DNA from: Candidatus Thorarchaeota archaeon | GTDB lineage: Archaea > Asgardarchaeota > Thorarchaeia > Thorarchaeales > Thorarchaeaceae | Length of the DNA: 64,000 nucleotides | Direction: 5' to 3' | Assembly: GCA_003345595.1 (NCBI GenBank) | Contig: PRDI01000129.1 | Location: 1-64,000 of the forward strand | Shown: positions 16,839 to 25,307 of the stretch, piece after piece | How the letters are laid out: every line of letters begins with the position of its first letter | How positions within the stretch are numbered: the first letter of the stretch is position 1 | Translations under genes and position numbers: made by a program | The notes under the pieces: generated by a model | Told to the model about the DNA's origin: nothing | What the model saw: the letters and a program-made list of their open reading frames with translations, nothing else | Database searches by the model: none

Positions 16839-17831
16839 TTACGACCTGTGGTACTTGAATGCAACAGCGGCAATCAGCACTACTGTCAGCGCCAAACCAG
16901 TAGTCAGCAAGAAGCTAGTATCAAGAATACTGCCATCTGGTGTCGTGGTGGTTGTCGAGGAAGTGGTGCCGTCCGTGTTTTGTGGGACCCATCCACTCAG
17001 TGCCGCAACCATCCACCAGAATGCGCGGCCTTTCTGCTCGCAGCTGGTATACGTTGTGTGACCTGCTTGGTCGCCATGGAAGTCCTCATGCTCGACTGGG
17101 ATGTAGTAGTCCCCGTAGACATAGGTACTCTGTTCACCGTCGCTCCAGGCATCGAGATCTTCGAAGTCAAACAGGACCTTGTCATTTGTCATGCAATACT
17201 GACGAATCTGCTCGTTCCTCAGCCACCTGTTGTAACCTTCATCTCCAGTGGACTGAGCGTTGCAGGTCATGTACACGAAAATCACATTGGGATTTGCCGT
17301 TTCCAGTGAAGACATCGCATCAAGATAGCTCTGGGTCTCAGCCTCACCATACCAGTACAGCTGAGTGCACCATGACCATATGGAAACGGTTAGTGTGGGG
17401 TTCTCATCAAGTGTGTTCTGAGTGGTGGCAAGACCATCAGATGTTTCCCAGTACAGGTCTGGGGTGATGTAAGACTCAGGGGGATTGCCGTCAAGCATGG
17501 ACAGAGCACCGGACTCTATTGGCAAGTATCGATCGCCTTGAACCTGACTGAAAGTGGAGTTGGAATCCTCGATCAGATCAAGACCTGTGGTGATCTGACC
17601 GCCATGGCTTGTGTGCGCGTAGTGAACTTTCACATCTGACTTAGCAGCCTCTATCCACTCTGCAGGAATCGCATTCAAGTCTGTGCAGGTGTGGTCTATG
17701 ATGAGCCCACCCGACCAGTGAGCAGGAACCCTTCCCGACGTTGCACAGGGCACTTCAGAAGACACCGGGCAAACCTGCAGAAGCAGAAGAAAGATGGAGA
17801 ACAGTATGGCTAGATCAGCTTGGCGCGGCAT
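16839..17831 (-). CDS. Surface-anchored SGNH-hydrolase-like protein
   Basis: A signal peptide (about 1-25) is followed by an external domain with KVHYAHTSHGGQITTGL, where the Ser between two His resembles the first block of SGNH-like secreted proteins, and later FVYMTCNAQSTG and YIPVEHEDFHGDQAGH, which could supply Asp and His. The protein ends in a Thr-rich stalk (about 288-298) and a single membrane helix with a basic tail, a common archaeal surface anchor. External Cys are frequent (C29, C49 and others), suggesting disulfides. An esterase or glycan-deacylase role is inference. ATG 17831 has GGAGGA upstream. Confidence 0.6.
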   Translation of the reverse strand: MPRQADLAILFSIFLLLLQVCPVSSEVPCATSGRVPAHWSGGLIIDHTCTDLNAIPAEWIEAAKSDVKVHYAHTSHGGQITTGLDLIEDSNSTFSQVQGDRYLPIESGALSMLDGNPPESYITPDLYWETSDGLATTQNTLDENPTLTVSIWSWCTQLYWYGEAETQSYLDAMSSLETANPNVIFVYMTCNAQSTGDEGYNRWLRNEQIRQYCMTNDKVLFDFEDLDAWSDGEQSTYVYGDYYIPVEHEDFHGDQAGHTTYTSCEQKGRAFWWMVAALSGWVPQNTDGTTSSTTTTTPDGSILDTSFLLTTGLALTVVLIAAVAFKYHRS

Positions 17832-17844
17832 GTTTCATCCTCCA

Positions 17845-17860
17845 AGATTGCCGGCAATCT
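17845..17860. promoter_or_regulatory. 16-bp perfect palindrome in the promoter of the SGNH-like gene
   Basis: AGATTGCCGGCAATCT reads identically on both strands. It lies 13 bases upstream of the minus-strand ATG 17831, just before the ribosome-binding site, and about 12 bases downstream of a T-rich TATA-like element (GGCTTTTACTC on the minus strand). A site covering the expected transcription start is typical for a repressor dimer. Confidence 0.5.
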
Positions 17861-17948
17861 CTTTGGTCGAGAGTAAAAGCCTTTTCTCGCGCCAAGCTGC
17901 GACCCACACCGCTATAACGACAATCACATCATCCGTGTTCAAGAAGTC

Positions 17949-18767
17949 ATGGGTGAGCGGACTGAAACTGTGTTCGTATCATGCTCGACTATTGGCGGCA
18001 TAAGATCAGGAGCAGTGCCAGAGCTGTTCCTCGTAGACCAAATCCGCACGCTGCTGAGAGTCCATGATGCCGGCTATCGTTACGTCGAAATGATCTATAA
18101 CGACCAACCAGAATGGGTTGGCAAGACAATAGTGGAAGCGTTGAGTGAGCTCTCGCTTGAACCATATTCAATACACTTGCCGAAGTTCATCTTCTCCTAC
18201 AGTGACGACGAGTTCACGGCGTTCAATGTCGCAGCCTACCCCTTTATCGAGAAGCTGGGAATCAAGGTCGCCGTCCTGCACCCGCCCGACCCATCACAGA
18301 TCATGAACACAGACTGGTCGAAGAGATTCGACATGCTCCTAGAGCTTTCGGAGAAGGCTCACTGCAGACTGACACTCGAGAACATGCCGTATCTTCCCAA
18401 TGTGAATCAGTTCATCTTGGATCGCATATCGGAGAACAGCTCCACCTCCCTTGGTGTCACAGTTGACCTGGAGTACATGAGATACAATCGGTCTGACATT
18501 GGCGAACTAATCAAGATGTTTGGAGAACGTCTGCTGAATGTTCACTTCCGTGACGGCGATGGTAATCTCGTGGACGGTGAGGGCCACAGGAGATACCTGC
18601 TTCCGGGCTCAGGAGACATCGACCTGCTTGGTGTGCTCCGAATGCTCCATCGTTCTGGATATAATGGAGTACTGACCATCGAGGTTTCCCACAGACAGAG
18701 GGACAACATCGTCAAGGCCAAGGCGTTTCTTGAAGACAGTCTCAGAGGCATTGGGGTCCAGTTGTAA
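17949..18767 (+). CDS. Sugar-phosphate isomerase/epimerase-like TIM barrel (AP endonuclease 2 family)
   Basis: 272 residues with the xylose-isomerase-like TIM-barrel pattern: YRYVEMIYND early, HLPKFIFSY, KVAVLHPPDP, RLTLENMPYLPN, GVTVDLEYMRY, LLNVHFRDGDG and a final GVLTIEVSH. The Glu, Asp, His and Glu at strand ends are the usual divalent-metal ligands. Members act as sugar isomerases, epimerases or endonuclease IV; this one lacks clear endonuclease IV signatures, so a small-molecule isomerase is more likely. It diverges from the SGNH-like gene. Confidence 0.75.
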   Translation: MGERTETVFVSCSTIGGIRSGAVPELFLVDQIRTLLRVHDAGYRYVEMIYNDQPEWVGKTIVEALSELSLEPYSIHLPKFIFSYSDDEFTAFNVAAYPFIEKLGIKVAVLHPPDPSQIMNTDWSKRFDMLLELSEKAHCRLTLENMPYLPNVNQFILDRISENSSTSLGVTVDLEYMRYNRSDIGELIKMFGERLLNVHFRDGDGNLVDGEGHRRYLLPGSGDIDLLGVLRMLHRSGYNGVLTIEVSHRQRDNIVKAKAFLEDSLRGIGVQL

Positions 18768-19080
18768 GGAAGCAATTAGAAGTCCAATCCCTCTCAGGCG
18801 GACTGCCCCATGCGGTTGATTCGATTGAATACTGCAAGCAGGACAACGGCCGCACTGCCGCCTAGGAGCAGCGAATTATACAGTATTGCCAGGATTCGGC
18901 AGCCGCCATCGCCAGAAGCCACGTCAGTGTTGATGAAGTTGATGCAGACCGGTATTCATCATACAAGACCCAAAGTAGGACGTCGGTCCGAAATCTCAGA
19001 TCATGTGATAAGCAGCGAAAGCGATGCAAAAAGGGTAAATCACCGAACTCACAGGACCTTACTGGACAGAGACGATTGAT
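18768..19080. other. Intergenic stretch with a possible 37-codon minus-strand remnant
   Basis: No standard gene is supported. On the minus strand a frame ending at 18795 encodes a hydrophobic tail (LLLGGSAAVVLLAVFNRINRMGQ) preceded by a Cys-rich piece. A GTG in this frame would give 37 residues, and two stops lie close upstream. It could be a tiny membrane protein or the decayed end of a larger gene. The plus-strand open frame here looks random. Confidence 0.25.
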
Positions 19081-19446
19081 GTGACAGAGGAAGTAACCGG
19101 GCAGCTATCCAAGGACGAACTTCGGCAGCTAAGAAGACTGAAAATGGTTAAGGAGTTCCTTGATGAGTTGAAGAGGAGGGGAATCTCTGCGGACTTGCCC
19201 GTGTGCCCTGTGTGCAAGAGCCCTCGTATTGTCGATATGACCTCGTTTCAAGACCTAGGGTACATTGGGAGCTTTCAGCCCGCCTATTATTGCCTTGATT
19301 GTGGTTGGTATGGAAGAACCTTGGCTGTCATGAGCAACCGGCCTGAGAATGATGCTGTATCCGAGGACCTCAGAGAGGCATTCCCGTCACTCCGAGAGGA
19401 AACTCCTGAAGAAGAATATCCCGAGGACGACGAGGAGCCTTCTTAG
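19081..19446 (+). CDS. Small zinc-ribbon protein
   Basis: 121 residues: an N-terminal basic helix, a four-Cys ribbon (VCPVCKSPRI and YYCLDCGWYG, spacing CxxC...CxxC) and a strongly acidic C-terminus (EETPEEEYPEDDEE). Such archaeal ribbons often serve in transcription, translation or RNA processing; no family name is certain. Start is GTG 19081; an ATG two bases earlier is out of frame. It converges with endonuclease III. Confidence 0.65.
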   Translation: MTEEVTGQLSKDELRQLRRLKMVKEFLDELKRRGISADLPVCPVCKSPRIVDMTSFQDLGYIGSFQPAYYCLDCGWYGRTLAVMSNRPENDAVSEDLREAFPSLREETPEEEYPEDDEEPS

Positions 19447-19514
19447 AAACTCCAGCAGCCTGTAGACCCAGACGACGCCCATAGCAAGTTGGTGCTGTCA
19501 GGTATTCCATGATT

Positions 19515-20189
19515 CTACTTCCACGTTCCGCTTGCGTACCAATCACATAGAGTAGACAGGAAACACTCTGAGCACAGAGGATTGCGGGCCCGACAGACTC
19601 GCCTCCCATGGAGAACTAGATTGTGGTTTAGGGAGCAGAGGCAATGCGCGGGTATGATGCTTTCAAGCATAGGCTGTGCATTCTCCCGCGAAACCTTGAG
19701 GGGGACCAGACCGAGTCGTCGTGTCACACGCCAGACGTGAGTGTCGACGGGCAGCGTGGGCCGTCCGAATGAGAAGAGTAGCACAATCGCTGCGGTCTTG
19801 GGTCCAACCCCGTGCAGTGATGTGAGCCATTGAGCCGCATCGTCAGTCGCCATATCACTCAACAACGAGAGATCCAGATCCCCCACTCTTCGCTGTATCT
19901 CTGAGAGAGCGGCCTTGATGCGTTTTGCCTTCAGCTTGTAGTACCCTGACGACCTTATCACCCGTGCCATTTCATCCTCTGGTGCCGACATCACTTCTTC
20001 CCAAGTCGGGTAGGTCGTCCTTAGGTTGTCATACGCTCTCTGAGAATTCACGTCAGTCGTGTTTTGGCTCAAGATTGTCATAACGAGCTCATCGATTGGC
20101 GGACTGGCCTGCTCTACAACTGTGTCGCCGTAGTTCTGCTGTAGCAGTCTGCATATGTGAGTAGCCTTCTTGCGGGCAGCATCATCCAA
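19515..20189 (-). CDS. nth: Endonuclease III (DNA glycosylase/AP lyase)
   Basis: Base-excision repair enzyme removing oxidised pyrimidines. The helix-hairpin-helix LHGVGPKTAAIVLLFSF contains the catalytic Lys position, and the catalytic Asp is in LPVDTHVWRV. The C-terminal 4Fe-4S loop is complete: Cys-x6-Cys-x2-Cys-x5-Cys within VCRARNPLCSECFLSTLC. The 224-residue length is normal. The start is TTG 20189 with GGTGGTT about 10 bases upstream. It diverges from the flavodoxin gene. Confidence 0.92.
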   Translation of the reverse strand: MDDAARKKATHICRLLQQNYGDTVVEQASPPIDELVMTILSQNTTDVNSQRAYDNLRTTYPTWEEVMSAPEDEMARVIRSSGYYKLKAKRIKAALSEIQRRVGDLDLSLLSDMATDDAAQWLTSLHGVGPKTAAIVLLFSFGRPTLPVDTHVWRVTRRLGLVPLKVSRENAQPMLESIIPAHCLCSLNHNLVLHGRRVCRARNPLCSECFLSTLCDWYASGTWK

Positions 20190-20267
20190 GGCTCGTGAAC
20201 CACCTGTTCCTTGGTTTGCGACTTGTTTGAGAACACTTTTCTGTTGGTTGGTCTAGCACTCCTGCAG

Positions 20268-20693
20268 ATGAATATGCGCGTGGTTGTGATCTACGAGAGC
20301 ACCATGGGACGGACAAGGGCCATGGCCCAAGCCATTGGTGAAGGCGCTCGTCTGGAAGGGGCGCAGTGTGACGTCATAGAAGCGGCTCAATTCGAGGAAC
20401 TGGGTGAAGCATGTGCAATCGCCGTAGGCAGTTCCACACGCATGACCAGACCACTACCTAGAATCCGCCAGATTCTCTCCGAACTAAACAGCCTGAATGG
20501 TATCAGCGCTGCGAGCTTCGGCTCATACGGCTGGAGCGGTGAGGCTCCTGACGTGATTGCGAATCTTCTCAGTGGGCTGGGTGCCAAGCTCATAGATGGA
20601 CAACCTCTGAAGGTGAAAGACTTCCCGAGCATTGAACAGCTTGAGAAATGCAGGGAACTCGGACGGAATCTCGCAAGGGCATGCACAAGATAG
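20268..20693 (+). CDS. Flavodoxin-domain protein (FprA-type)
   Basis: About 141 residues with the FMN phosphate loop YESTMGRTRAMAQAIGEG and the second flavin loop SFGSYGWSGEA, the latter characteristic of the flavodoxin domain of FprA-like flavodiiron proteins. Here the domain stands alone, without the metallo-beta-lactamase part. It probably shuttles electrons to an oxidoreductase. ATG 20268 or 20274 is the start; further upstream codons run through the promoter of endonuclease III. Confidence 0.82.
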   Translation: MNMRVVVIYESTMGRTRAMAQAIGEGARLEGAQCDVIEAAQFEELGEACAIAVGSSTRMTRPLPRIRQILSELNSLNGISAASFGSYGWSGEAPDVIANLLSGLGAKLIDGQPLKVKDFPSIEQLEKCRELGRNLARACTR

Positions 20694-20773
20694 TGTCGTG
20701 ATCAAATAGGTAGCCTCCACAAGTCTTATCATATGAACCGCCGAGCCGCGTTCCGGCGCCAAGTGTGGGTTAC

Positions 20774-22690
20774 ATGCTAAGACTCACAGGTTATGTCTTC
20801 AAACACCCAGGCCTCTTCATAGGTGCCATGGCTGCGGCCGGGACCGGTGTCGTGTTCAACACACTGTCACCTCTGGTCCTGGTGGTGATTATCGACTCAG
20901 TCATACCCACTGCCCAGTATGACCTTGTGTTGCCCTATGCGCTAGTATTCCTCACTCTTGGTGCATTGTATGCAGTATTCGACGTGGTCGGTCGATATGC
21001 GGCTGCCCTAGTGGGGCAACATGTTGTCTTTGACCTGAGGTCTGAGCTCTATGAGAGCCTGTTAGAGAAGGACTTGGCCTTCTATGATGAGAATGAAACT
21101 GGCCAACTGCTTGCCAGAGTCACCACAGATGTCACGACGATGAGAGAGTTTCTCGTCTGGGGCTATCGTGTCATATTCATAGGTGTGACTTCCCTGTTCG
21201 GGACATACTACGTGATGTGGTTGCTTAGCCCTCTGCTGACTACATACATGCTGTCTGCAGTTCCATTTCTTATCCTCTTTGTCTACCTCTATGCGAAGCG
21301 AGTGCGTCCTCTGTTCTTCTCATCTCGCACACAGTTCGGCGCACTCAGCAGTGTGTTGCAGGAGAACATTGTGGGGATGAGAGTCATCCGTTCGTACGCA
21401 TCGGAAGACAGAGAACTTGAGAGAGTGAACAGAGAAAACAAGCGTTTCTTGGATATTGTTGTCCGTGCGTTCAGGCTTGATGCGCTGTACTCGCCTCTCA
21501 TGACTGCGGTCTTGGGGGTTTCAACTGGAATCCTGATCTACGCAGGCGGCATGTTCTACACACTCCACAACCTCACATATGGTGAGTTCGCAGGGTTCGT
21601 CAGTCTGGTTGGCATGCTAGCCCTCCCGGCTCGGTTCTTCAGTTGGGGACTCGGTATGTACCAGAGAGCCTCGGCAGCGGCTGAGAGAACTTTCTACATT
21701 CTTGACCAGCGTGACATAATGCTGGAGCCAGAGAACCCTGTACATGTGGAGCGGCTCAAGGGCACGGTGGAGTTCGACAGGGCCGATTTCAGCTACCACG
21801 GTGGAAGATGGGTACTTAGAGATGTGAGCCTCAAAGTTGACCCGGGACAGGTCGTTGCGCTTCTTGGTGGGACGGGTTCTGGAAAGACCAGCCTTGTGAA
21901 CCTGATTCCAAGGTTCTATGATGTCGACTCAAGTCTTAGCGTTACATACAAGGGGCAGACGTTCAGAATCGATGAGAGAGGCAGGACGAGGATAGATGGC
22001 AAGGACTATGCCGTGTCTGATGGAGCGATAGTAGTCGACGGCGAGAAGATTCTAGTGAAGCAGCCCGGCGCAGTCCGCATTGATGGCGTCGATGTCCGTC
22101 AGTACTCCCTGACCGATCTGAGAAGGCAGATAGGCATGGTTCATCAGGACCCCTTTCTGTTTTCGGCTTCACTGCGTGAGAACATCGCTTTCGCACGACC
22201 GGACGCCACACAGGACGAGGTCGAAAGGGCCGCAAAAGCCGCGATGATACACGATTTCATTGTGACTCTCGAACAGGGATATGATACTGTGATTGGGGAG
22301 AGAGGCGTGACACTCAGTGGCGGCCAGAAACAGAGAGTCGCAATCGCAAGAGCGATTCTTGCAGACCCCCGCATCCTCATCTTAGATGATTCGACCAGCT
22401 CGGTCGACGCTAAGACAGAGGAACTCATCAAGCAAGCGCTCGAGAATCTGAAGGCGGGCCGGACCACCTTCATAATAACACACCGTCTATCTACAATTCG
22501 CAATGCAGACCTCATCGTTATTATGGAAAGAGGGCGGATTGTTGAAACTGGTACACACGACCAGCTGCTCGCTCGAGGAGGTGTGTATGCTGGAATCCAC
22601 ACGACGCTGAGTCAGATGGGCTCAATCTCCTTGGAGTGGGGAGAGATGGCGGCGACTGCAGAAACAGGAGGAGGTGGCAGAGGCGGCTAG
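20774..22690 (+). CDS. ABC exporter subunit A (six-helix membrane domain plus ATPase) with beta-rich insertion
   Basis: Half-transporter: six membrane helices (to about residue 310) and a nucleotide-binding domain with Walker A GGTGSGKTS (about 367), Q-loop MVHQDP, signature LSGGQKQRVAIARAIL, Walker B LILDDSTSSVD and H-loop THRLST. The residue after the Walker B Asp is Asp rather than catalytic Glu, a mark of the degenerate site in heterodimeric exporters. Between the Walker A helix and the Q-loop there is an extra segment of about 45 residues (21930-22070) rich in short beta-strands such as RIDGKDY and IVVDGEKILV. GTG 20765 is an alternative start. The next gene overlaps by 17 bases. Confidence 0.92.
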   Translation: MLRLTGYVFKHPGLFIGAMAAAGTGVVFNTLSPLVLVVIIDSVIPTAQYDLVLPYALVFLTLGALYAVFDVVGRYAAALVGQHVVFDLRSELYESLLEKDLAFYDENETGQLLARVTTDVTTMREFLVWGYRVIFIGVTSLFGTYYVMWLLSPLLTTYMLSAVPFLILFVYLYAKRVRPLFFSSRTQFGALSSVLQENIVGMRVIRSYASEDRELERVNRENKRFLDIVVRAFRLDALYSPLMTAVLGVSTGILIYAGGMFYTLHNLTYGEFAGFVSLVGMLALPARFFSWGLGMYQRASAAAERTFYILDQRDIMLEPENPVHVERLKGTVEFDRADFSYHGGRWVLRDVSLKVDPGQVVALLGGTGSGKTSLVNLIPRFYDVDSSLSVTYKGQTFRIDERGRTRIDGKDYAVSDGAIVVDGEKILVKQPGAVRIDGVDVRQYSLTDLRRQIGMVHQDPFLFSASLRENIAFARPDATQDEVERAAKAAMIHDFIVTLEQGYDTVIGERGVTLSGGQKQRVAIARAILADPRILILDDSTSSVDAKTEELIKQALENLKAGRTTFIITHRLSTIRNADLIVIMERGRIVETGTHDQLLARGGVYAGIHTTLSQMGSISLEWGEMAATAETGGGGRGG

Positions 22691-24485
22691 TCCAATCATT
22701 GAAGACGAGGAGGAGCGAACCCATGAGTATACGGACTCTTCGCTCCTGAAACGCCTAGTAGGCTACCTGCTTGCTTACAGGAAGCTCTTTGCCATAGATG
22801 TCATCCTAGTGGCGTCAGACATTGCTCTTGCGATAGCGGCGCCTTTTGTTCTCAGACAGGCCATAGATGTAGACTTCCCGAGCGGCGACCTTCAAGCTCT
22901 TGGAGTCACTTCTTTGATCTATGCTGCCCTCCAGATACTCACCTGGCTCTCTGCCTATGGTTCGGGCTATGTCATGAGCATGATGGGGCAGAGCGCGGTC
23001 TATAAGATGCGACAGGAGCTGTATCAGCATCTCCAGAGGATGTCACAGGACTTCTACGACCGAACTGCTAGCGGCAGGATTCTGTCCAGGCTGACCAACG
23101 ACATTGACAAGATAAGCGAGTTCCTGGCTGGCGGCCTAGTAGATACATTTGCACAGTTGTTTGTGGTTGTAGCTGTAGGCATCGTGATTTTCACCGTTGA
23201 TGTACAGCTAGCTTTTGTTTCACTGGCAGTGGTACCGATTCTTGCTGTCACAACTGTCCTCATCAGAATCAGAATGAGAGCTGCCTACAGGCGGACCAGG
23301 AAGACTATCTCTAGTGTGACAGCAAATCTGGCGGAGAGCATTTCTGGCGCAAAAGTCACAAAGAGCTTCGCTAGGGAGGATGTGAGCGGTGAGAGGTTTG
23401 CAGAGCTGAACAAGGCAGACTACCAGTCGAATGTTGATGCCTCCAGACCGTCGTCCCTGTTCTTTCCTGTGGTGCGCTTCATTGGTGGTCTGGGCGTGTT
23501 CCTGATAATCTGGTTCGGGGGAGTGCGGCTGATTGGAGAAACCCTCACCATCGGAACACTCATCCTATTCATACAGTTCAACGATCAGTTCTTCCGGCCT
23601 ATGCTGATAATCACTAACTTCTACAACACAGTACAGAGCGCCTTTGCCGCGTCAGAGCGTGTGTTCAGCATAATGGATACAGAACCAACGATAACAGATG
23701 CGACTGATGCAGTTGACATAGGAAACATCAAGGGTCACATCTCGTTCGATGACGTCACCTTCCAATACGTAGAGAACAGACCAGTACTTGTCAACTTCAG
23801 TCTTGACATAAGACCCGGAGAAACCGTTGCGATTGTAGGGGACACGGGTGCAGGGAAGACGACGATAGTGAATCTCCTCAACAGGTTCTACGACATCAAC
23901 TCAGGCTCAATCAAGATTGACGATGTAGACATCCGCAGGGTCAGTCAGAAGTCGCTACACTCAGCGATTGGACTGGTACTGCAGGACCCATTTCTGTTTC
24001 AGGGCACTATCAAGGACAATATCAGGTACGGCCGATCAAATGCGACCGAGGAGGAGATAATCAGGGCCACTGAGGCCATTGGTGCACGAACTGTGTTCGA
24101 GAACCTAGAGCACGGCTTCGATACCCAGGTGGGTGAGCGAGGGCTAAGACTGTCTGAGGGAGAACGTCAGCTGGTGAGCTTCTCTAGGGCTCTGCTGGCC
24201 AACCCCAAGATACTCGTACTGGATGAGGCCACCAGTTCGATAGACATCTTCACCGAGCATATCATTCAGAGAGGTATGAAAGCGCTGATAAGAGGTAGGA
24301 CATCGATTGTGGTTGCCCACAGACTATCTACCATACTGAGCGCAGACCGGATACTCGTGCTTGACAAAGGACGAATCGTCGAGTCGGGCACACACCCGGA
24401 ACTGATGGCAAAGGGCGGCGTCTATTACTCACTCTATGAACTGCAGATGAGGCCGAGAGTGGCCCACTCACCGACAGCCGGGTAG
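22674..24485 (+). CDS. ABC exporter subunit B (six-helix membrane domain plus ATPase)
   Basis: 603-residue half-transporter and partner of the preceding gene. The ATPase part has Walker A VGDTGAGKTT, Q-loop LVLQDP, Walker B ILVLDEATSSID with the catalytic Glu, and H-loop AHRLST. Its signature is LSEGERQLVSFSRALL, departing from LSGGQ. Combined with subunit A (canonical signature, Asp in Walker B) this gives one canonical and one degenerate ATP site, as known for TM287/288- and BmrCD-like exporters. The start GTG 22674 lies directly after AGGAGG, an unusually short spacing, and overlaps subunit A. Substrate unknown: multidrug or lipid export is plausible. Confidence 0.92.
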   Translation: MAEAASPIIEDEEERTHEYTDSSLLKRLVGYLLAYRKLFAIDVILVASDIALAIAAPFVLRQAIDVDFPSGDLQALGVTSLIYAALQILTWLSAYGSGYVMSMMGQSAVYKMRQELYQHLQRMSQDFYDRTASGRILSRLTNDIDKISEFLAGGLVDTFAQLFVVVAVGIVIFTVDVQLAFVSLAVVPILAVTTVLIRIRMRAAYRRTRKTISSVTANLAESISGAKVTKSFAREDVSGERFAELNKADYQSNVDASRPSSLFFPVVRFIGGLGVFLIIWFGGVRLIGETLTIGTLILFIQFNDQFFRPMLIITNFYNTVQSAFAASERVFSIMDTEPTITDATDAVDIGNIKGHISFDDVTFQYVENRPVLVNFSLDIRPGETVAIVGDTGAGKTTIVNLLNRFYDINSGSIKIDDVDIRRVSQKSLHSAIGLVLQDPFLFQGTIKDNIRYGRSNATEEEIIRATEAIGARTVFENLEHGFDTQVGERGLRLSEGERQLVSFSRALLANPKILVLDEATSSIDIFTEHIIQRGMKALIRGRTSIVVAHRLSTILSADRILVLDKGRIVESGTHPELMAKGGVYYSLYELQMRPRVAHSPTAG

Positions 24486-24551
24486 TACTGCCCAAGGTCG
24501 ACAGACTAGTCTGCGACAAGTGAAAGCGCGCTCGTACCTAGAGCCACTCTA

Positions 24552-25307
24552 TTACAGCTCATCAGACTCGTCATCATCGCAAGAACAGTGCGAGTGTTCT
24601 GCTGATGGCTCCCAATCATAGAAACCTCTGATATGACCTAATCCTCGCATGGCTCTTGACACTTTGTCGCTGACCATGGGACCAATTTCTCGAAGCCATT
24701 CAAGATCCGGAATCTTATCACGCCCGAGCACAATTGCTCGGCCGTCCTGACGTCTGATAACTATCCCAGACTTGCTGACTGAAACAGAGCGACCTTCGCC
24801 GTCGATAAAGACTCTCTTGTCTTGCACGAAAGCAAGACTCTCTGGCTTAGTGGCGATGACCACAGACCTGTCGTCTTCTGTGGTTCCGAGAAGAACGGAA
24901 CTGCTTCGGCCCTTGACCACAATCTTGTGACCGTCTTCGAGATGCTTCTCGACAACTGAACGCACTTCGTTCAGGAAAGCGGCTGCATCATTGTACCCAA
25001 ACCTTCCAAGGAAGTCTGCGGTCGACGGCTGAGAAGCCTTCTCTACTTCCGTCTTTCCGAGATAGATCTGGACACCCTTGAGGGCAGATGACTTGGTTTG
25101 TCCTACGGCTCCCTTTGAGGTCTCAACTATTGCATCAACGATGTAACGGGATGGACCTGCGAACGCAACTCCGACCCGTTCGCCATTGTCTGTCAGATAG
25201 ACCCACGCACAGCCTGCATCAAGCCTGACAACCGCTTTCTCATGGGAGAGAATGTCAAATGGTGCATTTGTGGTCATTACAGTTTCTTCAGGCTTTATGT
25301 TTCTCAC
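24552..25307 (-). CDS. Unknown protein coupled to the ArsR-like regulator
   Basis: 251 residues, no recognised family, no membrane helix. The sequence is rich in beta-strand patterns (VRLDAGCAWVYLTDNGERVGVAF; KIVVKGRSSSVLLG; RSVSVSKSGIVIRR), suggesting two antiparallel beta domains around a helical middle, and ends in a His/Cys/Asp-rich tail (HSHCSCDDDES) that could bind metal. The GTG start at 25307 overlaps the regulator stop (GTGA), indicating translational coupling; ATG 25277 is an alternative. It may be an effector or sensor partner of the regulator. Confidence 0.6.
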   Translation of the reverse strand: MRNIKPEETVMTTNAPFDILSHEKAVVRLDAGCAWVYLTDNGERVGVAFAGPSRYIVDAIVETSKGAVGQTKSSALKGVQIYLGKTEVEKASQPSTADFLGRFGYNDAAAFLNEVRSVVEKHLEDGHKIVVKGRSSSVLLGTTEDDRSVVIATKPESLAFVQDKRVFIDGEGRSVSVSKSGIVIRRQDGRAIVLGRDKIPDLEWLREIGPMVSDKVSRAMRGLGHIRGFYDWEPSAEHSHCSCDDDESDEL

